DNA of 37,748 nucleotides from Chloroflexi bacterium UBA4733 (lineage in GTDB: Bacteria; Chloroflexota; UBA4733). Location of the stretch: contig DHIZ01000045.1 of assembly GCA_002404055.1 (NCBI GenBank), forward strand, positions 8,516-46,263. Reading direction: 5' to 3'. Below, one piece after another: positions 1 through 8,445 of this stretch (its first letter is position 1; the number at the start of each line of letters is the position of its first letter). Position numbers and translations under genes: made by a program. The notes under the pieces are model-generated. The model made no database searches. It was given only the letters and a program-made list of their open reading frames with translations, and was not told the DNA's origin.

Positions 1-705
1 GCCACCGCGCTGGCGCTGGCGGCTGCCGGTTACGACGTGGCGATCGGCTATCGCAACAAGGCGGCGCGGGCGGCAGAGGTGGCGGCGGCGTTACGGCAGC
101 GTGGCGCCGCCGCCTTACCCCTCTGCGCAGACATCACCAAGCCGGGGGAGATCGCCGGCCTCTTCGCGGCGATCCGCGAGTGGCGCGGCCGCCTGGATGT
201 GCTCGTGCTGAACGCCTCCGGCGGCCTGGAGGCCGGCCTGGTCGCCGCCGACCCGCAGTACCCGATGCGCATCAATCGCGACGCGCCGCTGGCCCTGGTA
301 GAGGCGGCGCTGCCGCTCCTGACCACCGGCGGCGTCGTCGTCTTCGTTACCAGTCACTGGGCGCACCGCTACGGGCAGGTGCAGCAGTTGCCGGCCTATG
401 TGCCGGTAGCCGCCTCCAAGTATGCCGGCGAGCAGGCCTTGCGGGCGCGGCAGGCGGTGTTGGCGGAGCGCGGCATCCGGCTCCTCGTCGTCACCGGCGA
501 CCTGATCGACGGCACCATCACGCCGCGCCTGCTGGAGCGCACCGCCCCCGGCTACGCCGAGCAGCGCCGTTCCCAGGTTGGGTGTTTACCGACAGTGGAG
601 GACATGGGCCGGGCCATCACGGCGGCCGTGATGGACGCAAGCATCACCAGCGGGCATACCGTTGTGGTGGGTGGCGCCCTGGAGTCGCTCTCCGGTCCCG
701 CTTGA
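1..705 (+). CDS. SDR-family oxidoreductase, 5' end cut off by the window
   Basis: The reading frame is open from base 1, so the true start lies outside the window; 234 residues remain. The visible protein resembles a short-chain dehydrogenase/reductase: an early Rossmann strand (YDVAIGYRNKAARAAEVA), an acidic turn (CADITKPGEI), the NASGG stretch that replaces the usual NNAG, and a late segment PVAASKYAGEQALRAR matching the active-site helix. The canonical YxxxK spacing is not kept. The only nearby Tyr (AYVPVAASK) is seven positions before the Lys, as in a subgroup of SDRs. The C-terminus ends in a GHTVVVGGAL strand typical of the family. The glycine-rich NAD(P)-binding motif is missing only because of the window edge. 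The substrate is unknown. The radical SAM gene starts about 145 bases downstream on the same strand, and nothing ties the two functionally. Confidence 0.8.
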   Translation, partial: ATALALAAAGYDVAIGYRNKAARAAEVAAALRQRGAAALPLCADITKPGEIAGLFAAIREWRGRLDVLVLNASGGLEAGLVAADPQYPMRINRDAPLALVEAALPLLTTGGVVVFVTSHWAHRYGQVQQLPAYVPVAASKYAGEQALRARQAVLAERGIRLLVVTGDLIDGTITPRLLERTAPGYAEQRRSQVGCLPTVEDMGRAITAAVMDASITSGHTVVVGGALESLSGPA

Positions 706-850
706 TCTCCAGCGGGGGCCTTCCGAAAGAAGTCGGGCGGTAATGACGCCTCGTCGTATAGCGACACGCTCCACGTAAAGACAATACATCAATGTTGTGG
801 TACGCTGGCCCGATCCGATGGACGATCGCAACGATGAAGGGATGAGGACG

Positions 851-2005
851 GTGCCACCGGGATTGCAACGCTCGCTGTACCGACCGGGCCGCGGGCAGTC
901 GTACCTGGATATCGACTTTGACCGGACGCCGGTTACCGTTGCCTGGGAGTTGACCCGCGCCTGTGCGCTCGCCTGCAAGCACTGCCGCGCCATGGCCATG
1001 CCGCGGCGTGATCCGCGGGAACTCACCACTGCCGAGGGATACCGGCTGATTGATCAGGTCGTCGAGATTGGTCGCCCGATCCTGGTTGTCACCGGCGGCG
1101 ACCCCCTCATGCGCCGGGACGTCTTCGATCTCATCGCCTACGCGGCGTCGCGCGAACTGCGGGTCGCCCTCTCGCCGAGCGCCACGGCGCTGGTCACACG
1201 ACGTACCCTGGCCCAGGCAAAAGAGGCGGGGGTTGCCATGCTGCACGTCAGCCTGGACGGCTCGACACCGGAGATCCACGATGAGTTCCGCGGGGTTCGT
1301 GGGTCATACCAGCGCACCATCGAGATCCTGGGCGACGCCGTCGACCTGGACCTCCCGCTGCAGGTCGGCACCACGGTGAACCGGCGCAACCTCACCGACC
1401 TGCCACGCCTGGCCGAGGAGGTGCAGCGGCTCGGCGCGACGGTCTGGAGCGTTTTCTTCCTCGTCCCCACCGGCCGTGGTCAGGCAGCAGACATGGTCTC
1501 GCCGGCCGAGCACGAAGAGGTGTTCCACCTGCTCGCAGAACTTTCCCTGCGCGTCCCGCTCCACGTCCGCACGACGGCCGCCCCCGCTTACCGGCGCGTG
1601 CTTGCTCAGCATATGTCCCGCGTCGCGCCGGACGCACAGGAGGTCACCGGCGCCGGCTTCAGCGTCAACAACGCTGCGCCATCCCGGGGGCAGGGAGTCA
1701 ACGACGGTCGCGGCTTCTGCTTCGTCTCCCACACCGGCGATGTCTGCCCCTCCGGTTTTCTCCCCATTATCGCCGGGAACGTCCGCCAGCAGAGCCTGAC
1801 GGAGCTCTATCGGGATTCGCCCCTCTTCCGTTCCCTGCGCGATCCCATCCAACTGAAGGGCAAGTGCGGACGCTGTGAATATCGCACGCTCTGCGGCGGC
1901 AGCCGCGCCCGCGCCTATGCAGTGACCGGCGACTACCTGGCGCCCGATCCTTCCTGCGTGTACGAGCCCGCCGCTGCGCCGTCGGCGCAGCCGGTCGGCG
2001 CCTGA
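851..2005 (+). CDS. Radical SAM/SPASM protein, heme-modification-like (NirJ/AhbD-related group)
   Basis: This is a radical SAM enzyme. The [4Fe-4S]/SAM motif is CALACKHC (CxxxCxxC), preceded by AWELTRA, and TGGDP follows as the SAM-contacting GGE-like motif. A C-terminal SPASM-like segment carries CGRCEYRTLCGGSRARA and a final DPSCVY cysteine, which would bind one or two auxiliary Fe-S clusters. The arrangement resembles proteins related to NirJ/AhbD (heme d1 and heme b side-chain chemistry) and the BA_1875-type group, but the substrate cannot be read from sequence. The start is uncertain. GTG at 851 has AGGGATGAGG just upstream and is chosen here; GTG 797, ATG 818 and ATG 842 are in frame, and 797 would add 18 residues. 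An imperfect dyad, ACAATACAT-CA-ATGTTGT (781-798), lies over the most upstream start. Placement near nitrate-respiration genes fits heme work but is only suggestive. Confidence 0.82.
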   Translation: MPPGLQRSLYRPGRGQSYLDIDFDRTPVTVAWELTRACALACKHCRAMAMPRRDPRELTTAEGYRLIDQVVEIGRPILVVTGGDPLMRRDVFDLIAYAASRELRVALSPSATALVTRRTLAQAKEAGVAMLHVSLDGSTPEIHDEFRGVRGSYQRTIEILGDAVDLDLPLQVGTTVNRRNLTDLPRLAEEVQRLGATVWSVFFLVPTGRGQAADMVSPAEHEEVFHLLAELSLRVPLHVRTTAAPAYRRVLAQHMSRVAPDAQEVTGAGFSVNNAAPSRGQGVNDGRGFCFVSHTGDVCPSGFLPIIAGNVRQQSLTELYRDSPLFRSLRDPIQLKGKCGRCEYRTLCGGSRARAYAVTGDYLAPDPSCVYEPAAAPSAQPVGA

Positions 2006-2042
2006 GGAGCGTTGCGGCGATGAATCTCACGCTCTCGCGTCG

Positions 2043-2588
2043 CTAGAACGTGGTCTTCAGTTGCTGAATCCGCCGCACCGAGGACTGCAACTCCTGGTAC
2101 GCGGGCCGCTCCCGGATGCGGCCCAGGCACCAACGCACTGCGTCAGCGCGGCTGGTGGCTAAGCCGGCAGCGATGAGGAGATCGAGCGTATCCAGGTCGC
2201 TCGGCGCCAGCCGTGTCATCACCGGCACGAGCCCGCGCTCCGCGGGAGGAGTGTCCATGGTGCTAACGGCCACTCCCGATTTGCCATAGTTCACCCCCAC
2301 CGTGCGCAGCCGCTCGCTCAACAGGCCCGCGAGATCCTTGCGCAGACGCTGCAAGACCGGAAAGTAGCTGTGGCCGAACTCTCGGACGACCTGTTCACAG
2401 ACCTCCTGCGGCGCCCCCTGGGGATCGGCGTTGAACTCCTTCGGCCCCCGCGGCACCAGGCTGACGCTCACCTCGCCCGGCTCCAGCACACTCGCACTGA
2501 GCGCATCGTGGCGCCAGAAGAGCACATCAAGCAGCGCGCCCTCGGGGAAGCGAGACAGAATCTCAGTCCGCAGCGCAGCGTCATCCAC
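2043..2588 (-). CDS. Hypothetical protein with C-terminal ribbon-helix-helix-like segment (copy 2)
   Basis: I do not recognise a named family. The protein is the tandem paralogue of the gene at 2581-3108. Both begin DAA..(D/E)ILSRFP.GALLDV, share LEPGEV.V.LVPRGP.EFNADP, and end with TRLAPSDL(D/E)TLDLLI.AGLA.SRA(D/E)A.RWCLGRIR. That last stretch has the pattern of a ribbon-helix-helix DNA-binding domain: a basic strand, a helix, a short turn, then a second helix beginning SRA-A. The start is set by alignment to the paralogue. GTG 2588 lies inside GTGGATGA, which also contains the paralogue's TGA, so the genes overlap by 8 bases and are probably translationally coupled. A much longer upstream reading frame exists but would run into the paralogue. 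The middle region (about residues 60-120) is unassigned. Confidence 0.7.
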   Translation of the reverse strand: MDDAALRTEILSRFPEGALLDVLFWRHDALSASVLEPGEVSVSLVPRGPKEFNADPQGAPQEVCEQVVREFGHSYFPVLQRLRKDLAGLLSERLRTVGVNYGKSGVAVSTMDTPPAERGLVPVMTRLAPSDLDTLDLLIAAGLATSRADAVRWCLGRIRERPAYQELQSSVRRIQQLKTTF

Positions 2589-3108
2589 GGTATGCACCAC
2601 CCGTCCGTTCCTGGTATTCCGGCCACTGCCGGATGCGGCCCAGGCACCAGCGCATCGCCTCGGCGCGACTGCCGGCGAGCCCTGCCGTGATGAGCAGGTC
2701 AAGGGTCTCCAGGTCGCTCGGCGCCAGCCGTGTCATCACCGGCACCAGTCTAGGCTCTCCCGGAGGCGGCTCGTGGGCGGTCAACCCGTGCGCAAACCCG
2801 CCATAGATCGCCATCAGGCTGTACAGTCGCTCTGTGAGCAAGGCCGGCAGATCCTTGCGCAGGACCTGGATGACCGCGTAGTGCTCGTAGACGAACTCCT
2901 CTACTACCTGTTCGCAGACCTCCACCGGCGCCTTACCCGGGTCGGCGTTGAACTCCTCCGGCCCGCGAGGCACGAGCCTGACGTTGACCTCGCCCGGCTC
3001 CAGGAGACCGAGCACCTTGGTGTTGTCGGCGCGTCGGAACTGCACGTCCAGCAGCGCGCCTGGGGGAAACCGGGACAGGATATCGCTCTGCACCGCCGCA
3101 TCGTTCAT
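2581..3108 (-). CDS. Hypothetical protein with C-terminal ribbon-helix-helix-like segment (copy 1)
   Basis: This 175-residue protein is the first gene of a two-gene tandem duplication and probably leads the transcription unit. The N-terminal half (ILSRFPPGALLDVQFRR, then LEPGEVNVRLVPRGPEEF) looks like a beta-rich module of unknown role. The C-terminal third (TRLAPSDLETLDLLI, AGLAGSRAEAMRWCLGRI) matches the ribbon-helix-helix pattern. A 37-base stretch at 2709-2745 is repeated exactly at 2192-2228 in copy 2, which points to a fairly recent duplication. The promoter region holds a perfect 12-bp palindrome at 3174-3185, a plausible autoregulatory site. It could be an antitoxin-like or anti-sigma-like regulator; no toxin partner is visible next to it. 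Confidence 0.72.
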   Translation of the reverse strand: MNDAAVQSDILSRFPPGALLDVQFRRADNTKVLGLLEPGEVNVRLVPRGPEEFNADPGKAPVEVCEQVVEEFVYEHYAVIQVLRKDLPALLTERLYSLMAIYGGFAHGLTAHEPPPGEPRLVPVMTRLAPSDLETLDLLITAGLAGSRAEAMRWCLGRIRQWPEYQERTGGAYRG

Positions 3109-3308
3109 CGTCTGCTCCTCTCTTGCCGGGGAACCGCCAGCAGGGAACGCGGGACTATCGACCGATTCTCAGATTACCATGGTAACAAGCGAAAGCGAAG
3201 CCCCCGTCGATGCCAAGGCGAAACTTCTTAGGAAATTCTTAGGCGCCTGCGCTGCTCCTCGGCACCCTTGCCAGGGTGGTTGTCGGAACGCGGGAGGGCG
3301 GCTAGGTC
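3109..3308. other. Gene-free upstream region of the RHH-like pair
   Basis: This stretch lies upstream of the minus-strand pair and ends at the palindromic element. It holds a perfect 12-bp palindrome (3174-3185) and a short direct repeat, TTCTTAGG, twice within about 20 bases near 3223-3242. On the minus strand a weak promoter can be proposed: TTCGCT, 17 bases, then TAATCT, with the palindrome overlapping the -10 side. No coding signal was seen. Confidence 0.4.
3174..3185. promoter_or_regulatory. 12-bp palindrome, candidate operator
   Basis: TTACCATGGTAA is a perfect palindrome 66 bases upstream of the first RHH-like gene. It overlaps the TAATCT of a weak minus-strand promoter. Ribbon-helix-helix proteins commonly bind short palindromes in their own promoters, so autoregulation is a reasonable inference. 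No second copy was seen. Confidence 0.4.
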
Positions 3309-3505
3309 CAATACGGTTCAGATAAGCCCGAACAGGGCGGCGACTGCGGTCTGCCGCCAAGCGACGAGGGCGACTGCGGTCGCGTTCCACCTCTTGCGCC
3401 GCCGCGCGAGCGACCGCAGTCGCCCCCCGTACTTGGCGGCAGACCGCAGTCGCCGCCCTGTTAGCCTTCCACCCACGGCTCCCTGGGCTTATCCAAACCG
3501 TATTG
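3309..3505. mobile_element. MITE-like palindromic element with probable target-site duplication
   Basis: A non-coding, roughly 197-bp near-palindrome. The outer ends (3309-3329 and 3485-3505) match in inverted orientation except for two bases, starting CAATACGGTT and ending AACCGTATTG. Inside is a perfect 31-bp inverted repeat (3331-3361 with 3432-3462), and inside that a perfect 15-bp one (3369-3383 with 3410-3424). The unit CGACTGCGGTC occurs four times, twice per orientation. Flanking the ends are CGGCTAGGTC (3299-3308) and CGGCTACGTC (3506-3515), nine of ten bases alike, as expected for a target-site duplication. The right copy contains the narK stop codon (3509-3511). It carries no transposase, so an IS elsewhere would have to move it. 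It could instead act as a very strong terminator for narK; the two ideas are compatible. Confidence 0.65.
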
Positions 3506-3508
3506 CGG

Positions 3509-4861
3509 CTACGTCGACGGCCCTGGCGTGGTGGGACCGCGGCCCATCCGGCCGGCGCCCAGGACGGTTTGCCAGCGCCAGTGCGTGAGCCAGCCAACGT
3601 CCACCAGACCGAGCACGGCCAGCGCAACCACGATCAGGAACGCTCGATGGTAGCCCTCTGTCCCCCCCACGGCGCCGGCAATGGTACCGAGCAGCGGTGG
3701 CAGGATGAAGCCACCCAGCGCCCCCAGGCCGCCCACCCAGCCGGCGGCCCCACCGACCGCATGCGGAACGTAGTGGGGGAGGAGCTTGAAGACGATAGCG
3801 TTCTGCAGTCCCATGCCAAGGGCGATCAGGACCGTGCCGGTGAGGGAGAGGGTGAACAGCGGCGTGCCGGCCACGAGGAGCGCGCCTATGGCCATCAAGA
3901 CGAGGTTGCCGCTGAGCGCAAAGCGGATCGAGACGCGGTCGGAGAGCAGCCCCCCAGGAACGCGCACCAGCGCGGTCAGCAAGGCGAAGGTGAGTGTCAG
4001 CAGACCGCCGCGCGCCAGCGAGGTCGCATAGGTGGCATGCCAGAACGTGGGGAGCCAGGCGGTGAGCGCAAGGAAGCCGCCGAAGGAGATGAAGTACATG
4101 AAGACCAGTGCCCACGTCTCCGACGTCTGCGCGGCGCGTTTCAGGCCCGCCCATGCCGAGCCCGTTGGGACGAGGTCCTGGTCCAGTTGGGCGAGTTGAT
4201 CGGCGTTGAGCGTCAGGCCCTGGCGACGCGCCTGGAAGAACGGCGCGTCGCGCATAGCGAGGGCATAGACGGCGGTGATGACGGCCAGCACCAGAAACCA
4301 GAAGCCGTAGGCGGCGAGCATCCCCAGCGATCCAACGGCGACGGGCAGCAGCCAGGACGACAGTCCTGGCGCGGTATTCCCCAGTCCGGCGTAGACTCCC
4401 AGTGGACCGCCCTGCTGCCGTCTGGGGAACCAGTAGGAGACCTGCGGGATGCCGACGGAGAAGGTGGCGATGCCGCAGCCAATGAGCATGCCGAGCGCCA
4501 GCAAGAGGGGATAGAGGCCCGCCATGTGGTCTGGATAGGAGGTGGCGAGCAGGAGCAGCAGGCCCGCCATCCCGACGAGCGTGAGCCCCAGCAGAATGAG
4601 GAACGGCCGACGCCCACCGCCTCGGTCGACCCAGGCGCCAAAGGGCAGCCGGAGCAGCGCACCGGTGAGGCTCGGAATGCCGGCGAGCAGCCCTGCCTGG
4701 AACGGCGTCAGGTGGAGCAGAGCGGCAAACTTCGGCGCCATCGGCCCGAAGATCGCCACCCCGGCGAAGCCTCCGAAGAAGCCAAGGGTGGCGAGCCACA
4801 GTGCGCTCCGCCGGTTCCCCTGGGGCGAGAACTCGTGCGTCTGTGCCTGAACGACCGGCAT
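3509..4861 (-). CDS. narK: Nitrate/nitrite transporter, MFS NNP family
   Basis: This 450-residue membrane protein is of the nitrate/nitrite porter family, with about 12 hydrophobic segments. The two glycine-rich nitrate-signature helices are visible: GVYAGLGNTAPG in the middle of the N-half and GWVGGLGALGGFILPP in the C-half. The substrate-binding arginines of the family fit R71 in GALLRLPFGAWVDR and the Arg near residue 298 in ALVRVPGGLLSDR, which sit in symmetry-related positions. The start is fixed by the strong ribosome-binding site GGGAGGAGG just upstream of ATG 4861. It is the last gene of the nar operon and would import nitrate and/or exchange nitrite. The 76-base gap after the FmdE-like gene contains a hairpin. 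The stop codon sits within the direct repeat that flanks the palindromic element. Confidence 0.93.
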   Translation of the reverse strand: MPVVQAQTHEFSPQGNRRSALWLATLGFFGGFAGVAIFGPMAPKFAALLHLTPFQAGLLAGIPSLTGALLRLPFGAWVDRGGGRRPFLILLGLTLVGMAGLLLLLATSYPDHMAGLYPLLLALGMLIGCGIATFSVGIPQVSYWFPRRQQGGPLGVYAGLGNTAPGLSSWLLPVAVGSLGMLAAYGFWFLVLAVITAVYALAMRDAPFFQARRQGLTLNADQLAQLDQDLVPTGSAWAGLKRAAQTSETWALVFMYFISFGGFLALTAWLPTFWHATYATSLARGGLLTLTFALLTALVRVPGGLLSDRVSIRFALSGNLVLMAIGALLVAGTPLFTLSLTGTVLIALGMGLQNAIVFKLLPHYVPHAVGGAAGWVGGLGALGGFILPPLLGTIAGAVGGTEGYHRAFLIVVALAVLGLVDVGWLTHWRWQTVLGAGRMGRGPTTPGPST

Positions 4862-4887
4862 TGACGGCCTCCTCCCTTATCCGGTGA

Positions 4888-4914
4888 CTCCCGACCACCC
4901 TCCGTCGTCGGGAG
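4888..4914 (-). other. Intercistronic hairpin before narK
   Basis: CTCCCGAC and GTCGGGAG form a perfect 8-bp stem with an 11-base loop, between the FmdE-like stop and the narK ribosome-binding site. There is no run of T on the minus strand after it, so a classical terminator is unlikely. An RNA-processing or partial-attenuation element that sets narK levels is possible. Confidence 0.35.
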
Positions 4915-4937
4915 CGTCATCCCACCCCTTCACGCTG

Positions 4938-5537
4938 TCACACCGCGGCGGCCTGCGCGCCGCTGAGCAGCCGGTAGTAGGCTCCGTCGGCACAACTCCG
5001 GCAGAGCGTCCGGCCATTCCGTGTCACTTCGCGTTCGTTGATGATCTCCTCCCGGCACTGCTGGCACACCGCCCGCGCGCCGGGCCGGCTGACGATTTCA
5101 GCAGGCGGCCGGACGAGTTGCACGGGCTGGGCCAGCAACAGCGCTTCCACCGGCATGCGCTGGTAGGCCAGGAGATAGGTCTGCCAGCGGTTCGTCGCCT
5201 CTGGTGCATACTCGACGGCATGGGCGCGCAGGTCCGGCCGGGGAGCGATTCGAACGGCCTGCTCCGTCTGGATGTCGACGAAGGTCGCTGCCACCTTGCC
5301 GAGATCCTCGATTCGCAGGGTGCGATGGCCGACGGAGCAGCCGGTTGCCGCGGTCAATCCGTCCACCACGCAGCCATCCGTCTCCAGGATGACCAGCAGA
5401 CGTTTATCCTGCCGTGGCACGTCCAGGGCAAGGAACCAGCCTCCGAGCACGCCCATGCGCACACCCAGCACCTGTCGGGGGCAGAGGTGCGCGTGGCGCG
5501 CGGCGCTGGCCGCCAGAAGTTCTTCCAGCGTCGTCAT
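4938..5537 (-). CDS. FmdE-like zinc-ribbon protein of the nar operon
   Basis: This 199-residue protein resembles the family named after formylmethanofuran dehydrogenase subunit E. The N-terminal HAHLCPRQVLGVRMG (residues 15-29) matches the family's H-x-C-P and G-x-R core, followed by a TDGCVVDGLTAATGCSVG stretch typical of it. A C-terminal four-cysteine zinc ribbon (CQQC about 20 residues before CRSC) resembles those of TraR/DksA-type tails on FmdE proteins. The start is ATG 5537, overlapping the narI stop as ATGA, so it is translated as part of the operon. It has no membrane segment. FmdE-domain proteins often sit beside molybdenum or tungsten enzymes, but their reaction is not known. Here a role in cofactor handling or maturation of the nitrate reductase is an inference from position only. 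Confidence 0.8.
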   Translation of the reverse strand: MTTLEELLAASAARHAHLCPRQVLGVRMGVLGGWFLALDVPRQDKRLLVILETDGCVVDGLTAATGCSVGHRTLRIEDLGKVAATFVDIQTEQAVRIAPRPDLRAHAVEYAPEATNRWQTYLLAYQRMPVEALLLAQPVQLVRPPAEIVSRPGARAVCQQCREEIINEREVTRNGRTLCRSCADGAYYRLLSGAQAAAV

Positions 5538-6256
5538 CGCCTGACGCGCCTTAGCCCGCCTGGCCGGTCTGGCGAGAGTGCTGCACTGGTGCGCCGACGG
5601 TTCCAGATCACCACCTGCTGCGGCCGCCAGAGATAGGTGACGGGGAACGTCACCAGATGCACCAGGCGGGTGAAGGGGAACAGGGCCACGATCACAAAGC
5701 CGCCCAGCAGGTGCAGTTTGACGACGCCTGGCAACGCCGCCACGGTGTCCGTCTGCGGGTTGAGCGTCACCAGGGAAGCCAGCCAGGGGGCAGCAGTATG
5801 CACGTACCAGGCGCCACCCCAGCGATAGAACAGGGCGATCCAGCAGCCGAGCCCCACTTGCACCAGCAACGCTGCCAGCAGCACCCAGTCGAGCCCGGTC
5901 GTCACCGCGCGGACGCGCGGGATGCTCAGTCGCCGAATGATGAGCAGGACGAGGCCGAACAGTGTCAGCGCGGCTATCGCCAGCCCCGTCACCTCCAGGG
6001 CGGCGAGGCGCCACGGTACGCCGAGCAGTTGCCCCCAGGCGCCGGGGATGACGCCCGCCACGACGTGAACCAGCAGGATCGTGATGATGCCGTAGTGCCA
6101 GGGAACGGACCCCCAGAACAGCACCCGGTTCTCCAGAAACTGCGACGACTGGCTGGAGTAGGAGAAGCGATCGCCGAAATAGCGATAGATGCCGACCAGC
6201 ACGGCCAGGACTGTGGCGACGTACGGGAAGGCGACGAACAGCACCAGATCAGACAC
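5534..6256 (-). CDS. narI: Respiratory nitrate reductase gamma subunit (cytochrome b)
   Basis: This 240-residue membrane protein carries the two b hemes that pass electrons between the quinone pool and NarH. Five hydrophobic helices are evident. The four expected histidines are present: H54 (VPWHYG), H64 (LLVHVVAG), one near residue 185 (VKLHLLGG) and one near 203 (RLVHLVTFP), closely matching the spacing of the Escherichia coli protein. The start is GTG 6256, overlapping the narJ stop within GTGTCTGA. An upstream extension in the same frame is hydrophilic and low-complexity, so it is rejected. The C-terminal tail after the last helix is arginine-rich and cytoplasmic. The gene overlaps the FmdE-like gene by four bases. 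Confidence 0.95.
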   Translation of the reverse strand: MSDLVLFVAFPYVATVLAVLVGIYRYFGDRFSYSSQSSQFLENRVLFWGSVPWHYGIITILLVHVVAGVIPGAWGQLLGVPWRLAALEVTGLAIAALTLFGLVLLIIRRLSIPRVRAVTTGLDWVLLAALLVQVGLGCWIALFYRWGGAWYVHTAAPWLASLVTLNPQTDTVAALPGVVKLHLLGGFVIVALFPFTRLVHLVTFPVTYLWRPQQVVIWNRRRTSAALSPDRPGGLRRVRR

Positions 6257-6889
6257 GGACCCCACCTTCTTCCAGTGGCGTGAGCACAGCCGGACGGGGC
6301 CACTGCTCGAGAACAGCCTGCAGCCCTCGGAGCACATGGAGGTAGGGAGAAGCGACGTTCTCGTCTGCCTGGGGTGGCGCCTGGCCCGACACCCCCTCCT
6401 CTTCGTTCCCCTGGCGCTCGCCGACAGCGAGGATCTTCGCCAGCGCGGGCAGGAGCGCATCCTGGATCAACTCATCGCGCCGGTCGCCCTCGTCGCACAG
6501 CGCCAGGAAGCGCAGGAGGACGGCCAGATGGTCCGGCAGCTCCTGCCCAGAGTTGAAGTGAGCGGCGGCAAACCACTCCTTGAGGCCAATGAGGAAGAGA
6601 CTGCGCTGATACGTCTCGCCGAACAGGTGATACCCCGCGTAGGGAGAGCGGGACACGTCAAGGTCGAAGATCGCCGTATAGACCTCCTCCACGCGGCCGG
6701 GCGGGGTCTGTTCCAGCCAGGCGCGAAAGAGGGCGAGCGGCGCGGCCGCCGCCGGGTCCACGTCGGACGCCATTCGCTGGCAGGCGATGGCTGCGTCGTT
6801 CAGGTCGGCCTGAGGATAGTCCAGCAAATCAGCGAACAGTCCCCACAGGCGCCGAGTTGCCTGTTGATCCATTGTGTTCAGCACGACAT

Positions 6890-6893
<4 letters not shown>
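6249..6893 (-). CDS. narJ: Nitrate reductase assembly chaperone (TorD/NarJ family)
   Basis: A soluble, largely helical protein of about 214 residues at the standard position between narH and narI. Family features are the N-terminal LWGLFADLLDYPQ, an acidic YTAIFDLDVSRSPYAGYHLFGE stretch in the middle (compare the Y..tFD...r.sLyL.eh pattern of NarJ), and LPDHLAVLLRFLA matching the PDHLpv.LEfla motif. NarJ binds apo-NarG and holds it for molybdenum-cofactor insertion and membrane attachment. GTG 6893 overlaps the narH TGA as GTGA; GTG 6896 and ATG 6872 are alternative starts. It overlaps narI by eight bases at the 3' end. Confidence 0.93.
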
Positions 6894-8398
<1,505 letters not shown>

Positions 8399-8445
8399 GA
8401 CTTCGCCTTTCTCGGACCGCTCACGACGCCGGCAACGGCGCCAGC

